Shown here: positions 7,418 to 16,554 of the stretch, in pieces
Position numbering within the stretch: the first letter of the stretch is position 1
Layout: every line of letters starts with the position of its first letter
NCBI RefSeq assembly: GCF_019599505.1
Contig: NZ_RKLT01000001.1
Location: forward strand, 682,001 to 746,000
DNA: 64,000 nucleotides
DNA from: Haloarcula nitratireducens
GTDB lineage: Archaea; Halobacteriota; Halobacteria; Halobacteriales; Haloarculaceae
Direction: 5' to 3'
The notes under the pieces: generated by a model
What the model was told of the DNA's origin: nothing
Databases searched by the model: none
The model's input: the letters and a program-made list of their open reading frames with translations, nothing else
Translations under genes and position numbers: made by a program

Positions 7418-8395
7418 CTATTCGTGCCCTGACACCCGCACAGCCTCGTAGGGCACCTCCAGCCACTTCACGTCGCTCGAATCGAGGTCGATATCGAGCG
7501 CCTCGACGGCCTGCTCTAAGTGCTCGATGCTCGTCGTCCCGATGATCGGCGTGTCGACCCACTCCTTATCGAGGAGCCACGCCAGCGCGACCTGGGCCAT
7601 CGTTGCATCGAGTTCGTCGGCGAGTTCCTGGACGCGCTCGTTCACCTCGCGGCCGCCGCCCTCGAAGTACGGGTGCTCGCGGGCGTAGTCGTCCGACTGG
7701 CCGCGCGCGGTCGCCTCGAACTCCTCGTGGGGCCGGGTGAGGTAGCCCCGCGCCAGCGGACTCCACGGCATCACGCCGATGCCCTCTTTATCACACAGCG
7801 GCAGCATCTCCCGCTCTTCCTCCCGGTACAGGAGGTTGTAGTGGTTCTGCATCGTCTCGAACCGCTCGAGGCTCTCCCGCTCGCTCACCCGCAGCGAGTC
7901 GGCGAACTGGTGCGCCCACATCGAGGACGCGCCGGGGTAGCGGATATCGCCGCGCCGCACCGCGTCGTCGAGGACGCGGAGCGTCTCCTCGATCGGCGTG
8001 TCGTAGTCCCAGCGGTGTATCTGGTAGAGATCGACGGTGTCCATGTCGAGTCGCTCCAGCGAGTTCGAGAGTTCCTGCTCTAAGGCCTTCCGCGAGAGCC
8101 CGCCGGAGTTGGGATTGCTGTCGTCCATCTGGAAGAACCCCTTCGTGGCGACGACGGCCGAATCCCGCTCGTAGTCCGCGAGAACGTTGCCGAGGACGCG
8201 TTCGGACTCGCCCCGCGAGTACATGTTCGCGGTGTCGAAGAAGTTGATGCCGAGGTCGATGGCGCGCTCGATGATGTCGCGGCTCTCGGGTTCGTCCAGT
8301 ACCCAGTCGCGCCACTCCGAAGTGCCGAAGCTCATACAGCCCAGACAGAGGCGGCTGACCTCCGTGCCGGTGGAACCGAGGGTGGTGTACTCCAT
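7418..8395 (-). CDS. Aldo/keto reductase
   Basis: 325 residues from ATG 8395 (MEYTTLG). A second in-frame ATG two codons upstream would lie at the predicted transcription start. The catalytic tetrad of the family is present: Asp and Tyr in FFDTANMYSRGESE, Lys in VVATKGF and His in YQIHRWD. The end of the barrel contains WLLDKEWVDTPIIGTTS, the NADP-phosphate-binding region. Likely an NADPH-dependent reductase of aldehydes or ketones. Substrate unknown. Confidence 0.9.
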   Translation of the reverse strand: MEYTTLGSTGTEVSRLCLGCMSFGTSEWRDWVLDEPESRDIIERAIDLGINFFDTANMYSRGESERVLGNVLADYERDSAVVATKGFFQMDDSNPNSGGLSRKALEQELSNSLERLDMDTVDLYQIHRWDYDTPIEETLRVLDDAVRRGDIRYPGASSMWAHQFADSLRVSERESLERFETMQNHYNLLYREEEREMLPLCDKEGIGVMPWSPLARGYLTRPHEEFEATARGQSDDYAREHPYFEGGGREVNERVQELADELDATMAQVALAWLLDKEWVDTPIIGTTSIEHLEQAVEALDIDLDSSDVKWLEVPYEAVRVSGHE

Positions 8396-8461
8396 ACGCA
8401 AAGGCGGGCCGCTTCGGACAAAAGTGACGGGGCGGTCGAGAGCGAAGGCGCGGCGTGGCGC

Positions 8462-9550
8462 TCAGAGCGCGTCGGCGTTCACGCCCGCGACGTAGCGCCG
8501 GGCCGCCGCGTAAGCCGCGATAGCCAGCGCGACGCTCCCGAAGACGTGGCCGTAGGTCAGCAGCGTCGGGCTGTCGACGGCCAGTTTCGCCACCGTCGTC
8601 GTCGGGTGCTCGGGGAGGACCACCGCCGCGCCGAACACGACGAGGGTCAGCACGGAGTAGAGCAGTTGCGCGGGTCGACGACGCTGCAGCGACACGCCGA
8701 GCGTGACGCCGAGCGTGACCACGACCGCCGCGATGGCGGTGACGAACAGGAGCAACAGCGAGACGTTCGCCACCGGAATGCCGTTAGCCGCGAGCAGCGC
8801 CACCCACAGCAGCGCCTGTAACGGGGCGATGAGCACCATACCGAGCGCCTTCCCGTCCACGACGTCGACGAGCGACACCGGCGCGACGCGCAGCAGTTCG
8901 AGCGTCCCGCGCTCCATCTCCTCGGTGACGGTGTCAACGGCCACCGACCCGCTGATGAACGGCGGGAGGAAGAGCAGCAGCGGAATCAACACGGTGTAGG
9001 TGAAGCCGAAGTACGGGCTGGCGGCGACTTCGGACGGGAGCGGAACGGGCGGCTCGTCGAGCGACTCGACCCTGTCGGCCCGCACCTGTCGTTCGAGCGT
9101 GTTCAGCACGCGGCGCACCTCGACGACGACGAGCGTCGAGCGGATCGACCCCTCCGGGACGCGCGCCGTGACGGCGACGCGCTGGCCGCCGCCACCGGCG
9201 CTATCTACGTACTCGGCCTGTAACAGCGCGTCCACGCGACCTTCCTGAAACGCCAGTTCGGCTTCGGTGGGGTTCTCGTAGTGGACCGCGTTCGAGCCCT
9301 CCCGTTCGCGCGCTGCGTCCAGCAGCGCGTCGTGGGCCTCGCCGGTGACGGCCATCTCCACCTCGCCCGTCGAGACGGAACCGGGGTCGTACAGCGACGT
9401 GAGCCCGACGACGAGAAAGGAGGAAAAGGCCGCGACGAACAACTGGATGAGCAGCGCGAGGACGATTGTCTTCTCGCGGGAGAGCGAGGCAACGTCCCGG
9501 CGAGCGACGACGAGTCGCGGGTCGCGGTACCACGGGCGGCCCTCAGACAA
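8462..9550 (-). CDS. ABC exporter permease (ABC-2/NatB-like)
   Basis: 362 residues: a cytoplasmic start, a first transmembrane helix (residues about 28-50), a large extracytoplasmic domain (about 50-175), then five to six helices. The EEMERGTLELLRVAPVSL motif before the second half is characteristic of ABC-2 permeases such as NatB. Third gene of the operon after the ATPase and the permease-protease fusion; its start overlaps the preceding stop by 8 bases. Probably forms a heterodimeric export channel with the upstream permease. Confidence 0.85.
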   Translation of the reverse strand: MSEGRPWYRDPRLVVARRDVASLSREKTIVLALLIQLFVAAFSSFLVVGLTSLYDPGSVSTGEVEMAVTGEAHDALLDAAREREGSNAVHYENPTEAELAFQEGRVDALLQAEYVDSAGGGGQRVAVTARVPEGSIRSTLVVVEVRRVLNTLERQVRADRVESLDEPPVPLPSEVAASPYFGFTYTVLIPLLLFLPPFISGSVAVDTVTEEMERGTLELLRVAPVSLVDVVDGKALGMVLIAPLQALLWVALLAANGIPVANVSLLLLFVTAIAAVVVTLGVTLGVSLQRRRPAQLLYSVLTLVVFGAAVVLPEHPTTTVAKLAVDSPTLLTYGHVFGSVALAIAAYAAARRYVAGVNADAL

Positions 9551-11441
9551 GGGCGGTCACCACCGTGAGGTTGTAGGTGAAGTGAACGAGAACGGCCACC
9601 CCGACACCGGCGACGTACGCGGTCCGGCCCCGCTGGGCACCGACCGAGGAGATGGCCGCCGTCACCGCGTGCAGCGCCAGCGGCGCGAGGAGGAAGAGGA
9701 GCGCCACCAGCCAGAGCGGGACGCCGGCGGGCGGCGTCGCGCCTTGAAGAGCGGCGTTACCGATGGGCAGTTCCTCTAAGTTCGAGAGGCGCGCGATGAG
9801 CAGGCCCTTCTCCGCGAGGAAGAATCCGAGTCCCGAGAGCGCGCCGAGACCGATAGCGGAGCGAAGCGTGCGCTCGTAGCGGGCGTTGACGTAGCCCGCG
9901 TAGACGTGGAGGCTCTTCGCCACCTCCTCGATGAGCGCGACGACGAGGAGGACGAGGACGATCCCGAGCGTCTGGTTCGTCCCGAAGACGTTCAGCGAGA
10001 CCGAATCGAGGACGAACAGGAACGCGACGGCGGTCAGTTCGGCGACGACGACGAACGGGAGCAGGACGGCGCTCATCTTCGCCGCGCTCCCGCGAGAGGA
10101 GATGCGCCCCGAGAGCGAGTCGAGCACCTTCAGCGGGATCGGGCGCTGGGTGAACATGTCCTCCTCGCGGTAGAGACCCGCCCCGAGACCGAACAGCACG
10201 AGCGCGGTCAGCAGCGGCGGTACCGCCGAGAACGCGAACTCCGCGAGGCCCACCGACTGCCCCGTGAGGTCCATCACGACGAGCGTCAGCGGCGAGATGA
10301 GCGCGATGGGCGTCACGTCGGTGAAGATGGCCGGCACGAACGCGTAGGAGGTCAGCGAGACGGTTATCGTGACCGTGACGAACGTGAGCTCCTTGAACGA
10401 CCGGGCGAACATCGCGCCGCAGAACGTCGCCGCGAGGAAGAGCAGGGCGATGGGCAACACCGCGAGCACCGCGATCGGACTCGCGCTCGGCGCGATACCG
10501 GTCGCGAAGAGCGTCGCCGTGATGGCCGTCGCCACGGCCATCGCGCCGAGGAAGTACGGCAGCGTCTTGCCCGTGATGATGTCGCCGCGCGAGGCCGGCG
10601 TCACCAGCAGTAGTTCGCCCCGGCGGTTCAACCGCTCCGAGAGCATCGACGACCCGTACGCCTGGATGACGAAGTTCATCGGGACGATGTAGAGGAAGGC
10701 GAGCACCAGCGACTCGAAGGGGAACGGCGGCGAGATATCGGAGGGGGTCCCGCCCCGCACGTCGCCGGTCAGTCGCGCGCCGAGACCGCCGAGGTTCGCA
10801 CCGCCCCCGCCCGCCGCGCCGTCGCCGGCTGCGCCGCCCCCGCCGGTTCCCGCGCCGCCATCTGCGCTCCCGTCACCGCTACCAGTGCCACTGCCACCGT
10901 TACCAGCACTGCCGTCACCGTTCGTACCGCCATCGCCGGCTCCACCGGTCGCACCGCCGGCCGTCCCGTCGCCGCCGAGCGAATCCACGCCGTCCTGCTC
11001 GGCGTAGACGAGCGTCACGGCCACCGGGAACGCCGCCGTCCGGTTGTCGTCGCGGGCGAGTCGCCGGTCGTTGTACCGCTCGGTGCTGTCGCGCAACGCC
11101 GTGAGCGCGGCGGCCTGTTTCGCCGAACGGATCTCGGTTACGCGCCGGGCCCCGTCGAAGGCAAGTTCCTGCTCGCCTCGGCGGACGGCCCGTAGGTCCG
11201 GGCTCTGAACGCGGAAGCTCCCGTCGTCGGCCGCGACCCCGTAGTACGGGCTCGACTCCTCGACGCCGACGCGGTAGATCCCGGCGTCCAGTCCCGTCGC
11301 GCCGCCGGCGACGGAGAGACCGGCGACCGCGCCCATCGAGACGATGGCGAGCGCCGTGATGGCGACGGTCCGTTTATCCACGCCGCCCGCGTTCTTCGTC
11401 ACTTCCCAGCGCGCGACGCGCAGGACCTTCTCCCACCGCAT
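9543..11441 (-). CDS. ABC permease fused to a PrsW-like membrane protease domain
   Basis: 632 residues. The first part (about 1-430) is an ABC-2 permease with an external loop interrupted by a Gly/Ser/Asp/Ala-rich low-complexity stretch (residues about 155-220), followed by the SSMLSERLNRRGELLLVTPASR permease motif region. The second part (about 450-632) is multi-spanning and carries LIEEVAKSL, GFFLAEKG, LHAVTAA and VHFTYN, which fit the EExxK, FxxxE and two His motifs of PrsW/CPBP glutamic intramembrane proteases. It sits directly after the ATPase gene. The protease activity is inferred from the motifs; the substrate is unknown. Confidence 0.8.
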   Translation of the reverse strand: MRWEKVLRVARWEVTKNAGGVDKRTVAITALAIVSMGAVAGLSVAGGATGLDAGIYRVGVEESSPYYGVAADDGSFRVQSPDLRAVRRGEQELAFDGARRVTEIRSAKQAAALTALRDSTERYNDRRLARDDNRTAAFPVAVTLVYAEQDGVDSLGGDGTAGGATGGAGDGGTNGDGSAGNGGSGTGSGDGSADGGAGTGGGGAAGDGAAGGGGANLGGLGARLTGDVRGGTPSDISPPFPFESLVLAFLYIVPMNFVIQAYGSSMLSERLNRRGELLLVTPASRGDIITGKTLPYFLGAMAVATAITATLFATGIAPSASPIAVLAVLPIALLFLAATFCGAMFARSFKELTFVTVTITVSLTSYAFVPAIFTDVTPIALISPLTLVVMDLTGQSVGLAEFAFSAVPPLLTALVLFGLGAGLYREEDMFTQRPIPLKVLDSLSGRISSRGSAAKMSAVLLPFVVVAELTAVAFLFVLDSVSLNVFGTNQTLGIVLVLLVVALIEEVAKSLHVYAGYVNARYERTLRSAIGLGALSGLGFFLAEKGLLIARLSNLEELPIGNAALQGATPPAGVPLWLVALLFLLAPLALHAVTAAISSVGAQRGRTAYVAGVGVAVLVHFTYNLTVVTALV

Positions 11442-12344
11442 CTACGCCGCGTCCTCCCCGACGTAGCGGCTCCCCGCCGTCCCCGCTTCCGCGACGTTGA
11501 GGAACACGTCCTCCAGACTGGACTCCTCGGTGCGGATGTCGACGACGTCGCCGCCCGCGGACTCGGCGGCGGCGCGGGTCTCCTCGACGGCCTCCATGCT
11601 CTCGACGACGCGACAGTAGCGGCCGTTCTCCCTCGCGGCGTCGGGCACTTCGACGGTGGTGTAGACGTGATAGCGCGTCTCGCCGTACTCGGCCTGCAGG
11701 GTATCGAGGTCCCCGCGGGCGACGATCTCACCCTCGTTCATGATGGCGACGCGGTCGCAGATAGATTCGACGTGATAGAGGTTGTGCGCCGAGAAGACGA
11801 TTGTCTTCCCCTCCCTCGCTAACTGCTCGGTGAACTCGATGACGTAGTTCGTCGTCAGCGGGTCCAGTCCGGACGCGGGCTCGTCGTAGATCAGCACGTC
11901 CGGGTCGTTGATGAGCGAGCGGGCGATGGCCACCTTCCGCTTCATCCCCTTGGACATGTCGCCGAGTTTCCGCTCGCGGTGCTCTAGGTCCAGTTCGTCG
12001 AGCGTCTCGTGCATCCGCTCCTCGGCGACGTCGCCGGGCACGTCGTAGAGGTCCGCGAAGAACGAGAGGTAAGAGACGGGGGTCATCTCCTCGTACAGCG
12101 GCGACTCCTCGGGCAGAAATCCCAGTCGCTCCCGCATCTCCGTCGTCTCCGTGTCCAGTCCGGCTATCTCCGCGTCGCCGGCGGTCGGTTCCAGCAGACC
12201 GGCGAGCATCTTCAGCGTCGTCGTCTTCCCGGCCCCGTTCGGTCCGATGACGCCGAACACTTCGCCTCTCCCCACCGAGAACGAACTCCCCTTCACGGCG
12301 ACGAAGTCGCCGTACTCCTTCCGTAATTCGCGGGCCTCTATCAT
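11442..12344 (-). CDS. ABC transporter ATP-binding protein
   Basis: 300 residues with Walker A GPNGAGKTTT near residue 35, Q-loop FLPEES, signature LGDMSKGMKRKVAIARSL (MSKGM replaces LSGGQ, as in many NatA/Ccm-type exporters), Walker B DVLIYDEPASGLDP and the switch histidine in IVFSAHNL. A C-terminal extension of about 80 residues follows. First gene of a three-gene export operon with two permeases. ATG 12344 lies just after a TATA-like element at 12371-12380. Confidence 0.9.
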   Translation of the reverse strand: MIEARELRKEYGDFVAVKGSSFSVGRGEVFGVIGPNGAGKTTTLKMLAGLLEPTAGDAEIAGLDTETTEMRERLGFLPEESPLYEEMTPVSYLSFFADLYDVPGDVAEERMHETLDELDLEHRERKLGDMSKGMKRKVAIARSLINDPDVLIYDEPASGLDPLTTNYVIEFTEQLAREGKTIVFSAHNLYHVESICDRVAIMNEGEIVARGDLDTLQAEYGETRYHVYTTVEVPDAARENGRYCRVVESMEAVEETRAAAESAGGDVVDIRTEESSLEDVFLNVAEAGTAGSRYVGEDAA

Positions 12345-12370
12345 CTTGCCGGCGGTTGTGACCGGACCAA

Positions 12371-12380
12371 CCTATACCTT
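12371..12380. promoter_or_regulatory. Possible shared bidirectional TATA element
   Basis: CCTATACCTT sits in the 60-base gap between the ABC operon (minus, start 12344) and the SRPBCC gene (plus, start 12405). It reads GGTATAGG on the minus strand. The spacing is about 27-30 bases to each start codon, so one element could serve both leaderless genes. Confidence 0.4.
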
Positions 12381-12404
12381 GGTCCCGTCCTATCTCGTCT
12401 GATA

Positions 12405-12842
12405 ATGGCGTGCTCACTGGGAGACACCGCGGTCGAACTGACGTCGACGCCGGACGGACGCCGCCTCGTCGTCCGCCGGGTCGTCGACGCGCCGGTCGAA
12501 GCGGTCTGGGAGGCGCTGACCGACACCGAGCGGTGGCCGGAGTGGGGGCCCTCGATAACCGCCGTCGACTGCGACGACCGACACGTCCGCGCCGGAACGA
12601 CCGGACGCGTCAGAGTCGTCGGCGGACTCTGGCTACCCTTCGAGATCGAGACCTGCGAGAACTACCGGTGGACGTGGACCGTCGCGCGCGTCCCCGCGAC
12701 CGGTCACTTCGTCGATCCACACCAAGACGGCTCCGTCGTCGGGTTCGAACTCCCCGTCCTCGCCGCCGGCTACGTGCCGGTCTGCGCCCGAGCGTGCGCT
12801 CGGCTGGCCGATGTCGCGAAGACCGCCCGGAACGGCGAGTGA
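12405..12842 (+). CDS. SRPBCC (START-like) family protein
   Basis: 145 residues with the SRPBCC/polyketide-cyclase start VVRRVVDAPVEAVWEALTDTERWPEWGPSI, the helix-grip fold used to bind hydrophobic ligands. The C-terminal part has several cysteines (VPVCARACARL). Ligand and pathway are not apparent. Divergent from the ABC operon across a 60-base promoter gap. Confidence 0.8.
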   Translation: MACSLGDTAVELTSTPDGRRLVVRRVVDAPVEAVWEALTDTERWPEWGPSITAVDCDDRHVRAGTTGRVRVVGGLWLPFEIETCENYRWTWTVARVPATGHFVDPHQDGSVVGFELPVLAAGYVPVCARACARLADVAKTARNGE

Positions 12843-12866
12843 CCCACCTCGCCGTCGGAACCGGGT

Positions 12867-13103
12867 CTACTGTTCGACGATGCGCGCGTCCGATACGCGG
12901 TGGATGTCGTCGTCGATACCGCTCCCGTCGCAGTCCTCGTTCGGGCAGCGATAGTGCCAGCCGTCCTCTGTGGCCGCTCGCTCGGCGAACCGGTCGCCGC
13001 AGTCGTCACAGTACAGCTGCCCGTCCGAGCAGGTGTCGAGGTGGAGTTCGAGTTCGAGTTCCGTGCTGAACGTCCGCTTGCAGTTCCGGCAGGTGTGGGG
13101 CAT
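12867..13103 (-). CDS. Small two-zinc-finger protein, 78 aa
   Basis: Begins MPHTCRNCKRTFSTELELEL with a C2H2/C2HC-type finger (CRNC ... HLDTC), followed by a second CDDCGDRF ... CPNEDC module. Eight or nine metal ligands for two zinc ions. Probably a nucleic-acid-binding or protein-adaptor micro-protein of the haloarchaeal zinc-finger type. The start at 13103 is leaderless behind a TATA-like CTATAAGG at 13125-13132. Confidence 0.75.
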   Translation of the reverse strand: MPHTCRNCKRTFSTELELELHLDTCSDGQLYCDDCGDRFAERAATEDGWHYRCPNEDCDGSGIDDDIHRVSDARIVEQ

Positions 13104-13283
13104 ATGCGAACGTTCATATTCTGGCCTTATAGCTACACCGGAACGTTCACGTCACTCGGTTCGTTCCGCCGAAAAACCGCCACGTCCGGCGGTTTTCCGC
13201 TCATCTGTCCATTTGTTCGTCCCGATTTCGCCGGTCGGCGGGCGAGCGGTGGACCGGTTCAGACGGTCTTACCGACGCACTCG

Positions 13284-14285
13284 TCAGCGCACAGTCACCT
13301 CGGCGCGCACCCCGCCCGACTCGCTCTCGGTGAGGTCGAGCGTCCACCCGCGTTCGGCCGCGACCCGAGCGGCGACGAACAGGCCGTAGCCTTCGTTCCC
13401 CGGGACCGTGCTGTATCCCTGTTCGAGCGCTTCGTCGCGGTCCGCTGCGGGGATCCCCGGCCCGTCGTCGGCGACGGAGAAGCCGCCGTCGGCGTCGCCG
13501 ACCGTGACGGTCACGTCGGGACCGGCGTGGACGAGGGCGTTTTCGAAGAGGCGTTCGAAGACGAGCCGGAGCGAATCGGGGTCGGTCTCGACGCTCCCGT
13601 CCGTCTCGACGCGGAGCGTCGCCTCGTTCGCACTCATTCCGGTCCACGCCTGTTTGGCCGCGTCGGCGAGGGCGACAGACTCGACGTGGTCGACCGGCCC
13701 CGAGGCGATCGCGACCGCCCGAAGCTCGTCCAGCAGCGCCTCGATGCGGCCGACCGAGCGCGCCATCGCGTCTCGATGCGTCTCCTCGACGTCGAGCAGT
13801 TCGAGCCGGCCGCTGACGACGTTCAGCGGGTTCTTCGCGTCGTGAGCGACGCCCCTGACGAGACGCTCCCAGCGGTCGGCCGCCGCTACCCCATCGCGCG
13901 AGGGCGTTCGGCGGAGCGCGCGGAGCCGAGCGGCCAGTTCACCGGCGCTGTCCTCGTCGCGCCAGCGGACGTAGTCGCTGACACCGGCGGATAGCGCCGT
14001 CTCGATCCGCTCCGCGTCTATGTCCGTCCCGACCGCCACTACCGGCAGCGACGCGCCGTGTTCGCGGACGCGGTCGAGCGTCTCGACGGCGTCCTGTACC
14101 GGCGGTCCATCGCCGACGACGACCGCGCCGACGCCGCCGGAGTCGAGTCGGTCGAGGAGGGCCTCGTCTCCGACGCGCTCCGCGCGCAGGTCGTCGAACT
14201 CACCCAGCGCCGTCGGCAACTCGGCCGTGCTTACCGATTCGAACCCGGTCAGTACGACGGTCCACGGAGTCCCCTGCTCGGTCAT
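13284..14285 (-). CDS. Histidine kinase with N-terminal receiver-like domain
   Basis: 333 residues. Residues 1-125 resemble a receiver domain, but the N-terminal acidic pair is replaced (VVLTGFES) and the phosphoacceptor region is VVVGDGPP, so it may not be phosphorylated. The H-box is GVAHDAKNPLN with His148. The HATPase domain has FENALVHAG (N-box), VADDGPGIP (G1) and GNEGYGLFVA (G2). No transmembrane segment is seen, so it is a cytosolic sensor. No partner regulator is adjacent. Confidence 0.85.
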   Translation of the reverse strand: MTEQGTPWTVVLTGFESVSTAELPTALGEFDDLRAERVGDEALLDRLDSGGVGAVVVGDGPPVQDAVETLDRVREHGASLPVVAVGTDIDAERIETALSAGVSDYVRWRDEDSAGELAARLRALRRTPSRDGVAAADRWERLVRGVAHDAKNPLNVVSGRLELLDVEETHRDAMARSVGRIEALLDELRAVAIASGPVDHVESVALADAAKQAWTGMSANEATLRVETDGSVETDPDSLRLVFERLFENALVHAGPDVTVTVGDADGGFSVADDGPGIPAADRDEALEQGYSTVPGNEGYGLFVAARVAAERGWTLDLTESESGGVRAEVTVR

Positions 14286-14324
14286 TCAGCGCACGTACGA
14301 AAAGCGAGGATAAGAAAGGGCGGG

Positions 14325-15197
14325 TTACAGCAGGTCCTCGACGTGGTCGGCGACTTCCTCCGGCGTGTCGCCTACGGGCACTCCGTTGTCCTCCAGCGCG
14401 TTGATCTTCGATTCGGCGGTGCCGGTGCCGCTCCCGGAGACGATAGCGCCGGCGTGACCCATGCGCTTGCCCGGCGGGGCCGTGCGGCCGGCGATGAAGC
14501 CGACGACCGGCGTGTCCATGTGCTCGCCGATGTAGCGGGCGGCCTCCTCCTCGTCCTCGCCGCCGATCTCGCCGCACATCGCGACGGCGTGGGTGTCGGG
14601 GTCGTCCTCAAACAGTTCCAGCGCGTCGATGAAGTCCGTTCCGATGATGGGGTCCCCGCCGATACCGACGGCGGTCGACTGCCCCAGACCGCGCTCGGTG
14701 AGGTTGTCGACGACCTGATAGGTCAGCGTGCCCGACCGGGAGACCAGCCCGACGTTACCCGACGAGAAGATGTTCCCCGGCAGGATGCCGAGCTTGGCGA
14801 CGCCGGGCGTGATGAGACCCGGGCAGTTCGGCCCGATGAGGTGCGTGTCGGTCTCCTGCAGTTTGCGGTAGACCCGAGCCATGTCCTGGGTCGGGACGCC
14901 CTCGGTGATGGCGACGACGAGGTCCAGTCCCTTCGCGTCGAGCGCCTCGAAGCAGGCGTCGGCCGCGAACGCGGGCGGGACGAACACGACGGAGGCGTTG
15001 GCGTCCTCCTCGCGGGCGGCCTGCTGGACCGTGTCGTAGACCGGTACGCCGGCGACTTCCTGCCCGCCTCGGCCGGGGACGGCACCGGCGACGACGTTGG
15101 TCCCGTACTCCATCATCTGTTCGGTGTGGAACTTCCCTTCCCCACCGGTGATACCCTGCACCACGACGCGCGTGTCTTCGTCGACTAGAACACTCAT
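14325..15197 (-). CDS. sucD: Succinyl-CoA synthetase alpha subunit
   Basis: 290 residues. The Rossmann CoA-binding domain begins [19 protein letters not shown], and the phospho-histidine active site is [11 protein letters not shown] with His248. With SucC it interconverts succinyl-CoA and succinate plus ATP or GTP in the TCA cycle. The start overlaps the sucC stop (ATGA), so the two are translationally coupled. Confidence 0.95.
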   Translation of the reverse strand: MSVLVDEDTRVVVQGITGGEGKFHTEQMMEYGTNVVAGAVPGRGGQEVAGVPVYDTVQQAAREEDANASVVFVPPAFAADACFEALDAKGLDLVVAITEGVPTQDMARVYRKLQETDTHLIGPNCPGLITPGVAKLGILPGNIFSSGNVGLVSRSGTLTYQVVDNLTERGLGQSTAVGIGGDPIIGTDFIDALELFEDDPDTHAVAMCGEIGGEDEEEAARYIGEHMDTPVVGFIAGRTAPPGKRMGHAGAIVSGSGTGTAESKINALEDNGVPVGDTPEEVADHVEDLL

Positions 15198-16342
15198 GCT
15201 TCGACCTCCTGTGCGTACTCGACCGCGCGCTGGACGGCGTCCTCCAGCGTGTGCTCGACCGTCACGAGGTCCTCGTTCAGGATCTCCATCCCCTCCTCGG
15301 CGTTCGTCCCCGCGAGGCGGACGACGACCGGCTTGGGAATCTCGTCGAACTGTTCGAGGGCCTGATTGATACCCTGTGCCACCTCGTCACCGCGGGTGAT
15401 GCCGCCGAAGATGTTGAAGACGACCGAATCGACGTTCTCGTCGGAGAACACCATGTCGAGGGCGTTGGCGATGCGGTCGGCTTTCGCGCCGCCACCCACG
15501 TCGAGGAAGTTGGCGGGCGAGCCGCCGTAGTGGTCGACGAGGTCGAGCGTCGTCATCACGAGGCCCGCGCCGTTGCCGATGATGCCGACGTTGCCCGAGA
15601 GCCGGACGTAGTCGAAGCCGTACTCGTCGGCTTTCTGTTCGAGTTCGTCGCCCTCCGCGGCCTCCTCGCCCATCTCGGCGATTTCGGGCTGACGGAACAG
15701 GGCGTCGTCGTCGACGTTCATCACCGCGTCGGCGGCGATGACCTCGTCGTCGCTCGTGATCATCAGCGGGTTGACCTCGACGTCGCTGCCGTCGCGGTCG
15801 TCCCACAGTTGGTAGAGCGTCGTCAGCACCGAGGCCACGTCGTTGGCTACGTCGCGGTCGACGCCTGCCTCGTAGACGACTTTCCGGGCCTGGAACGGGT
15901 GCATCCCGAAGGCGGGGTCGATGTGCTCGCGGGCGATGGCGTCGGGGTCCTCCTCGGCCACTTCCTCGATATTGACGCCGCCCTTCGTCGAGACCATGGC
16001 GACCGGCCTGCCCTCGCCGCGGTCCATCGTCACGCCGACGTACAGCTCGTCGACGAAGTCGACGGCCTCCTCGACGAGCACCGTCGAGACGTGGTAGCCC
16101 TTGAGGTCCATCCCGATGATGTCCTCGGCGGCCTGGCGGGCCTCTTCCTCGTCCTCGACGAGCTTGATGCCGCCGGCCTTCCCGCGGCCGCCGACGTGAA
16201 CCTGTGCCTTGATGGCGACCGGATAGCCGATCTCCTCGGCCGCTTCGACGGCCTCGTCGACTGTCTCGGCCAGTTTCGCTGCGGGCGTGGGGACTCCCGC
16301 GTCGGCGAAGACCTGCTTCGCCTGATACTCGTGTAAGCGCAT
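15194..16342 (-). CDS. sucC: Succinyl-CoA synthetase beta subunit
   Basis: 382 residues from ATG 16342 ([20 protein letters not shown]), the family's standard N-terminus. ATP-grasp motifs [18 protein letters not shown] and EVNPLMI, and the C-terminal [18 protein letters not shown] ligase domain. The open frame extends 70 codons upstream, but the TATA box at 16370-16376 shows those are not transcribed. First gene of sucCD. Confidence 0.95.
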   Translation of the reverse strand: MRLHEYQAKQVFADAGVPTPAAKLAETVDEAVEAAEEIGYPVAIKAQVHVGGRGKAGGIKLVEDEEEARQAAEDIIGMDLKGYHVSTVLVEEAVDFVDELYVGVTMDRGEGRPVAMVSTKGGVNIEEVAEEDPDAIAREHIDPAFGMHPFQARKVVYEAGVDRDVANDVASVLTTLYQLWDDRDGSDVEVNPLMITSDDEVIAADAVMNVDDDALFRQPEIAEMGEEAAEGDELEQKADEYGFDYVRLSGNVGIIGNGAGLVMTTLDLVDHYGGSPANFLDVGGGAKADRIANALDMVFSDENVDSVVFNIFGGITRGDEVAQGINQALEQFDEIPKPVVVRLAGTNAEEGMEILNEDLVTVEHTLEDAVQRAVEYAQEVEA

Positions 16343-16369
16343 GTCATGCGAAGTGGGGCGCGGTGGCGG

Positions 16370-16376
16370 TTTAAAT
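16370..16376 (-). promoter_or_regulatory. TATA box of sucCD
   Basis: ATTTAAA on the minus strand. Its centre is about 31 bases before ATG 16342, giving a transcript with a leader of only about 5 bases. Confidence 0.5.
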
Positions 16377-16554
16377 CCGTCTGTATCGGTTCGCCCCGCC
16401 GGAACCTCGACCGTCGAGACGTTTCCGAACGTCGAAGAATTTCTTCGCGACGCGGACGATCCGACACGTGACCTCGACGGAGTGGAAGGCGCGGCGGTTC
16501 GGCGTCCGTGCTCCGACCGCGCGAACTTTACTTCGTCGGCCCGTGCCCGCACGT

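Noticed and set aside
16343..16552. Extension of sucC by 70 codons
   Set aside because: The conserved N-terminus starts at [10 protein letters not shown], and the TATA box at 16370-16376 lies inside the extension.
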